A stretch of DNA of 7,493 nucleotides from CADCTB01 sp038214685 (GTDB lineage Bacteria; Actinomycetota; Acidimicrobiia; Acidimicrobiales; AC-14). Made by a program: the position numbers and the translations under genes. The notes under the pieces are model-generated. The model was given only the letters and a program-made list of their open reading frames with translations. It searched no databases and had not been told where the DNA came from. The stretch lies in assembly GCA_038214685.1 (NCBI GenBank), contig JBBQRO010000165.1, positions 1 through 7,493 on the forward strand, given 5' to 3'. The number at the start of each line of letters is the position of its first letter. Position 1 is the stretch's first letter. This document shows positions 4,838 through 7,493 of the stretch, one piece after another.

Positions 4838-5794
4838 GTGGAAAGGAGGCGCAAGGCGCGGTTGCTGCTCGGGTTCCGGGTCCTGGCCAGCGGGGCCATG
4901 CTCGCCCTGCTCCTGCCCCGGATCCATCTGGCGTCGCTGTTCCCGAGCCGCCAGCTGTCCACCCTCGGATGGTTGGCCGGTGGCCTGCTCGTCTACACCC
5001 TGGCCGTCCTCCTTTCGACGGTGCGATGGGCCCAGGTGCTCCAGGCCCTCGAGATCCCCTCCGACCTGCCGCCCCTGGTCTCCCACACCCTGGCCGGAAT
5101 GTTCGTGTCGAACTTCCTGCCCAGCACGGTGGGAGGCGACGTCCTCCGGGTCACCCGCCTGTCGGCGGCCAACGGTCAGCGACACACCTCGGTGGCGTCA
5201 GTGGTGGTCGAGCGCCTCACCGGGTTCCTTGTCCTGCCGTTCATCACCCTGGTCGCCCTGATCGGCAATCCCACCCTGCTCGACCTGGGGCGGGCCAGCC
5301 GGCTCAGCGTCACCGTCGCCCTCGCCACCCTGGCCGCCCTGGTGGCCATCGTCCTGCTCGTCTCCAGCCCCACGGTCGGGAAGCGCCTCGCCGGCCGGTC
5401 CTGGCTCGGGTTCGTGGCCGCCGTGCACCTGGGCCTGGCCCGCTTCCGCCGCGACCCCGGTGCCGCAGTCGGCGTGCTGGTCAGCGCCTTCGCCTACCAG
5501 CTGGCGATGGTGGCCGGCGCATGGATGGCCGGCCACGCCATGGGCATCCAGGTCGGGTGGTCGGCGATGATGGCGTTCGTCCCCATCGTGGCCATCGCCC
5601 AGGTCCTGCCCATCTCGGTCAGCGGCCTCGGCCTGCGGGAGGGCGCCCTCGTCCTCCTCCTCGTGCCGCTCGGGGTGAGCAGTGGCCAGGCCGTGGCCTT
5701 CGGCCTGCTGCTCTACGGGATGAACATGGTGGTGAGCCTCCTGGGCGCCCCTGCCTTCGCCGTCGGCGCCCGGCCCGCCCGGGTCGTCGCTTGA
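4838..5794 (+). CDS. YbhN/AglD-like flippase-domain membrane protein (lysylphosphatidylglycerol synthase TM family)
   Basis: This protein of about 318 residues is an integral membrane protein with roughly eight hydrophobic segments (near 13-28, 45-60, 125-143, 157-176, 210-230, 243-262, 268-280 and 284-305). It carries the signatures of the UPF0104/flippase-like family: SNFLPSTVGGDVLR (91-104), VVVERLTGF (122-130) and the PISVSGLGLREGAL segment (258-271). Relatives include the MprF flippase domain, YbhN and archaeal AglD. A cytoplasmic aminoacyl-transferase domain is absent, so lysyl-PG synthesis is not implied. The basic N-terminus VERRRKAR fits the positive-inside rule. GTG 4838 is preferred because of the -10-like TAGTCT 6 nt upstream; TTG 4835 or TTG 4861 are alternatives. 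The stop overlaps the next gene by 4 nt, showing an operon with a PAP2 phosphatase and a prenyl diphosphate synthase. Translocation of a lipid-linked substrate is an inference. Confidence 0.88.
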   Translation: MERRRKARLLLGFRVLASGAMLALLLPRIHLASLFPSRQLSTLGWLAGGLLVYTLAVLLSTVRWAQVLQALEIPSDLPPLVSHTLAGMFVSNFLPSTVGGDVLRVTRLSAANGQRHTSVASVVVERLTGFLVLPFITLVALIGNPTLLDLGRASRLSVTVALATLAALVAIVLLVSSPTVGKRLAGRSWLGFVAAVHLGLARFRRDPGAAVGVLVSAFAYQLAMVAGAWMAGHAMGIQVGWSAMMAFVPIVAIAQVLPISVSGLGLREGALVLLLVPLGVSSGQAVAFGLLLYGMNMVVSLLGAPAFAVGARPARVVA

Positions 5795-6633
5795 GCGCAG
5801 CGGGCGTCGAGGACCCCGACCGAGAGCCAGACCCCGAACCAGAACCAGAACCGGAGCCCCCGGCCCCGGCCCCGGCCGCGGCGCGCTCCCGCTCCCGGCT
5901 GCGCTGGTGGAAGGAGGTGCTCTACATCGCCGCCTTCTACGCGGTGTACAGCGCCATCCGCAACACCCAGGGGTCGGCCACCGTGTCGGCCGCCCGGGCC
6001 TTCGCCCACGCCCGGGGGGTGATCCGGGTGGAGCGGGCCTTCGGCCTGTTCTTCGAGGAGCGGGTCCAGGACGCGTTCCTCGGCTGGCGCTGGTTCATCC
6101 AGTTCTGGAACCTCTTCTACGGCACCTTCCACTTCGTGGTGACGATCGCCGCACTCGTCCTGCTGTTCCGCAGGTTCCCGGCCCGGTACCCCCGCTGGCG
6201 CAACACCCTGGCCGCCACCACCGCCCTGGCCCTCATCGGCTTCGCGACCTACCCCCTCATGCCGCCCCGGCTGCTCCCCGGGTCCTTCGGGTTCGTCGAC
6301 ACCCTGCGCATCTACGGGGGGCTGTGGTCGTTCGAGTCGGGGCCGGTGGCCCAGGTGTCCAACCAGTACGCGGCCATGCCCAGCCTCCACTTCGCCTGGT
6401 CGACGTGGAGCGCGCTCGTGCTGTATCCCATGCTGAGGAGCCGCTGGACCCGTGCGGTCGTCGTCCTCTATCCGGCCGCCACCCTGTTCGCCATCGTGGT
6501 GACCGCCAACCACTTCTGGCTCGACGCCGCGGGTGGCGCGCTGGTGCTGGGCGTCGGCAGCGCCGCGGGATTCGCCCTGGCCGGAGCCACCGCCCGTCAT
6601 CCGGTCGACGAGGTGGTTCCGAACCGCGCATAA
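5791..6633 (+). CDS. PAP2-superfamily membrane phosphatase / inositolphosphotransferase-like protein
   Basis: This 280-residue protein has a disordered acidic Pro-rich N-terminus (PDPEPEPEPEPPAPAP, about 13-28), a basic stretch, and then about six membrane segments (near 42-56, 104-126, 138-156, 200-214, 222-240, 246-265). The motif MPSLHFAWS (196-204, His200) and NHFWLD (240-245, His241 and Asp245) are the second and third PAP2 phosphatase motifs in the PSLH variant seen in the PAP2_3/Aur1-like branch. MPPRLLP (157-163) precedes them, as usual there. Such enzymes remove or transfer a phosphate on lipid substrates at the membrane surface. The TTG start at 5791 overlaps the upstream TGA (TTGA, 5791-5794) with no good Shine-Dalgarno sequence, implying translational coupling. 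The frame stays open further upstream only as a shadow of the preceding gene. The substrate is unknown; a prenyl or phospholipid phosphate is suggested by the neighbours. Confidence 0.88.
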   Translation: MSAAGVEDPDREPDPEPEPEPEPPAPAPAAARSRSRLRWWKEVLYIAAFYAVYSAIRNTQGSATVSAARAFAHARGVIRVERAFGLFFEERVQDAFLGWRWFIQFWNLFYGTFHFVVTIAALVLLFRRFPARYPRWRNTLAATTALALIGFATYPLMPPRLLPGSFGFVDTLRIYGGLWSFESGPVAQVSNQYAAMPSLHFAWSTWSALVLYPMLRSRWTRAVVVLYPAATLFAIVVTANHFWLDAAGGALVLGVGSAAGFALAGATARHPVDEVVPNRA

Positions 6634-6636
6634 CCT
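6631..6636 (+). promoter_or_regulatory. Possible internal -10 element (TAACCT) overlapping the PAP2 stop codon
   Basis: TAACCT begins with the TAA stop of the PAP2 gene and is identical to the hexamer before the hydrolase gene. A start about 7 nt downstream would leave a leader of about 18 nt containing the GAGGAG ribosome binding site. No -35 is evident, so this may be chance and the gene may simply be cotranscribed. Confidence 0.22.
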
Positions 6637-6650
6637 GAAGCGTTTGCCGA

Positions 6651-6656
6651 GAGGAG
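6651..6656 (+). promoter_or_regulatory. Ribosome binding site of the prenyl synthase gene
   Basis: GAGGAG lies 5 nt before GTG 6662. Apart from the doubtful ORF at 537, it is the clearest well-spaced Shine-Dalgarno sequence in the window, and it fixes the start of the polyprenyl synthase gene. Confidence 0.75.
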
Positions 6657-6661
6657 AGCGG

Positions 6662-7493
6662 GTGCGAGTCGTACCGGGAATCGCGATTGCGCCCGCCAGC
6701 CTGTCCCGCATCGCCCAGCGGGTGGAGACCCGCATCGCCGGCCTGCTCGAGAACGAGCTCGACCGCTGGTCGGCCGTCGACGCCGACCTGGTGGAGCCAC
6801 TGTCCGCCCTGCGTGACCTGGTCCTGGCCGGGGGCAAGCGGCTTCGGCCTGCGTTCTGCCACTGGGCCTACGTGGGCGCCGGAGGCCGGCCCGAGGACGC
6901 AGCCGTGATCGACGCCGGCGCGGCCCTCGAGCTGCTGCACACCTTCGCCCTGGTGCACGACGACATCATGGACGGCTCCGCCACCCGGCGGGGCACCGAT
7001 ACCATCCACGTGCAGTTCGAGGCGGGCCACGCCCTCGACGGCTGGCGGGGCGAGGCCCGGCGCTTCGGCGAGGGCGTGGCCATCCTCGTGGGCGACCTGG
7101 CGTTCGTTTACGCCGACCAGCTCCTGGCCGGGGCGCCCCCGACCGCCCACCAGGTGTTCACCGAGCTGCGCATCGAGGTCAACGTCGGCCAGTACCTCGA
7201 CCTCCTCGGCACCGCCCGGGGCCGGGTGAACGAGCGGACCGCGAGGCGCATCTCCCGCTTCAAGTCCGGGAAGTACACCGTCGAGCGTCCCCTCCACCTG
7301 GGGGCGGCCCTGGCCGGCCGCCTCGACGACCTCGCCACGCCCCTCTCCGGCTACGGCCTGCCCCTGGGCGAGGCGTTCCAGCTGCGCGACGACCTGTTGG
7401 GCGTCTTCGGCGACGGCGACGTCACCGGCAAGCCGGTAGGGGAGGACCTGCGCGAAGGCAAGCCCACCCTCCTCTTCGCCATGGCCGTCGAGC
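6662..7493 (+). CDS. Polyprenyl (probably geranylgeranyl-type) diphosphate synthase, 3' truncated
   Basis: The first 277 residues of a trans-isoprenyl diphosphate synthase are present; about 60-80 C-terminal residues are probably missing. GGKRLRP (57-63) binds the IPP diphosphate. HDDIMDGSATRRG (99-111) holds the first Asp-rich motif DDxxD (Asp100, 101, 104) and the following Arg pair. GQYLDLLG (176-183), FKSGKYTVERP (200-210) and the second Asp motif QLRDDLLGVFGD (240-251), in the DDxxG form common in actinobacterial enzymes, follow in order; KPVGEDLREGKPTLL closes the window. The cytosolic enzyme condenses IPP with allylic diphosphates. Phe95, five residues before the first Asp motif, with small Ala96 next to it, resembles archaeal type-I geranylgeranyl diphosphate synthases, so C20 is my best guess; longer products cannot be excluded. 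GTG 6662 has GAGGAG 5 nt upstream. It is third in the operon after the flippase-domain and PAP2 genes, 28 nt after the latter. Confidence 0.93.
   Translation, partial: MRVVPGIAIAPASLSRIAQRVETRIAGLLENELDRWSAVDADLVEPLSALRDLVLAGGKRLRPAFCHWAYVGAGGRPEDAAVIDAGAALELLHTFALVHDDIMDGSATRRGTDTIHVQFEAGHALDGWRGEARRFGEGVAILVGDLAFVYADQLLAGAPPTAHQVFTELRIEVNVGQYLDLLGTARGRVNERTARRISRFKSGKYTVERPLHLGAALAGRLDDLATPLSGYGLPLGEAFQLRDDLLGVFGDGDVTGKPVGEDLREGKPTLLFAMAVE

Noticed and set aside
4732..5790. Upstream extension of the PAP2 frame
   Set aside because: The extension overlaps the flippase-domain gene in another frame and reads as Pro/Arg/Gly-rich shadow; the true protein begins near TTG 5791.
6615..6625. Small palindrome GGTTC-C-GAACC near the PAP2 stop
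   Set aside because: It has 5-bp arms only, lies inside coding sequence, and has no second copy that I can see; too short to support an operator call.
5713..7297. Two long minus-strand open frames (5713-6837 and 6257-7297) opposite the PAP2 and prenyl synthase genes
   Set aside because: Both are Gly/Glu/His/Arg-rich mirror frames with no motif, while the plus-strand genes carry complete catalytic signatures.

Overview
The window is high-GC DNA with strong G/C preference at third codon positions, GTG and TTG starts, and an Rpf-type (resuscitation-promoting factor) lytic domain. Together these suggest an actinobacterium, possibly an Acidimicrobiia-like or uncultured lineage. That placement is an inference; no rRNA or other taxonomic marker is present. 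I see no tRNA, CRISPR array, insertion sequence or phage gene.

Layout, left to right. (1) 1-351 (+): the 3' end of a secreted transglycosylase/Rpf-domain protein, followed by a strong UUCG hairpin (375-412). (2) 352-677: a gap without a convincing gene. It holds that hairpin, a second inverted repeat (611-635) and two weak small-ORF candidates, one on each strand. (3) 678-1082 (-): a small conserved-looking protein of unknown function with an acidic run. (4) 1109-2452 and 2449-3855 (-): tldE (pmbA) and tldD, a translationally coupled metallopeptidase pair; TldD carries HExxxH and a distal Cys, and TldE lacks that motif. (5) 3888-3933: a perfect 15-bp inverted repeat between the hydrolase stop and tldD. 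(6) 3938-4768 (-): an alpha/beta hydrolase with an intact catalytic triad. (7) A short divergent promoter region (4769-4837). (8) 4838-7493 (+): a probable lipid/isoprenoid operon. It contains a YbhN/AglD-like flippase-domain membrane protein, a PAP2-type membrane phosphatase overlapping it by 4 nt, and a polyprenyl diphosphate synthase cut by the window end.

How the genes may work together. TldD and TldE form a known heteromeric protease. The rightward operon combines prenyl diphosphate synthesis, a membrane phosphatase that could act on a lipid (pyro)phosphate, and a membrane protein of a family tied to lipid-linked substrate translocation. A role in lipid-carrier or membrane-lipid metabolism is a reasonable inference, but the substrates are unknown.

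The most interesting non-coding signal is a TANNNT hexamer placed 6 nt (three genes) or 9 nt (one gene) before the start codon of four transcription units whose starts have weak or no Shine-Dalgarno sequence. This is the arrangement expected for leaderless actinobacterial mRNAs. The second is an exact 18-bp tandem duplication of the tldD start codon region, which gives two in-frame starts that may use different initiation modes. I did not find a convincing undescribed multi-gene system.
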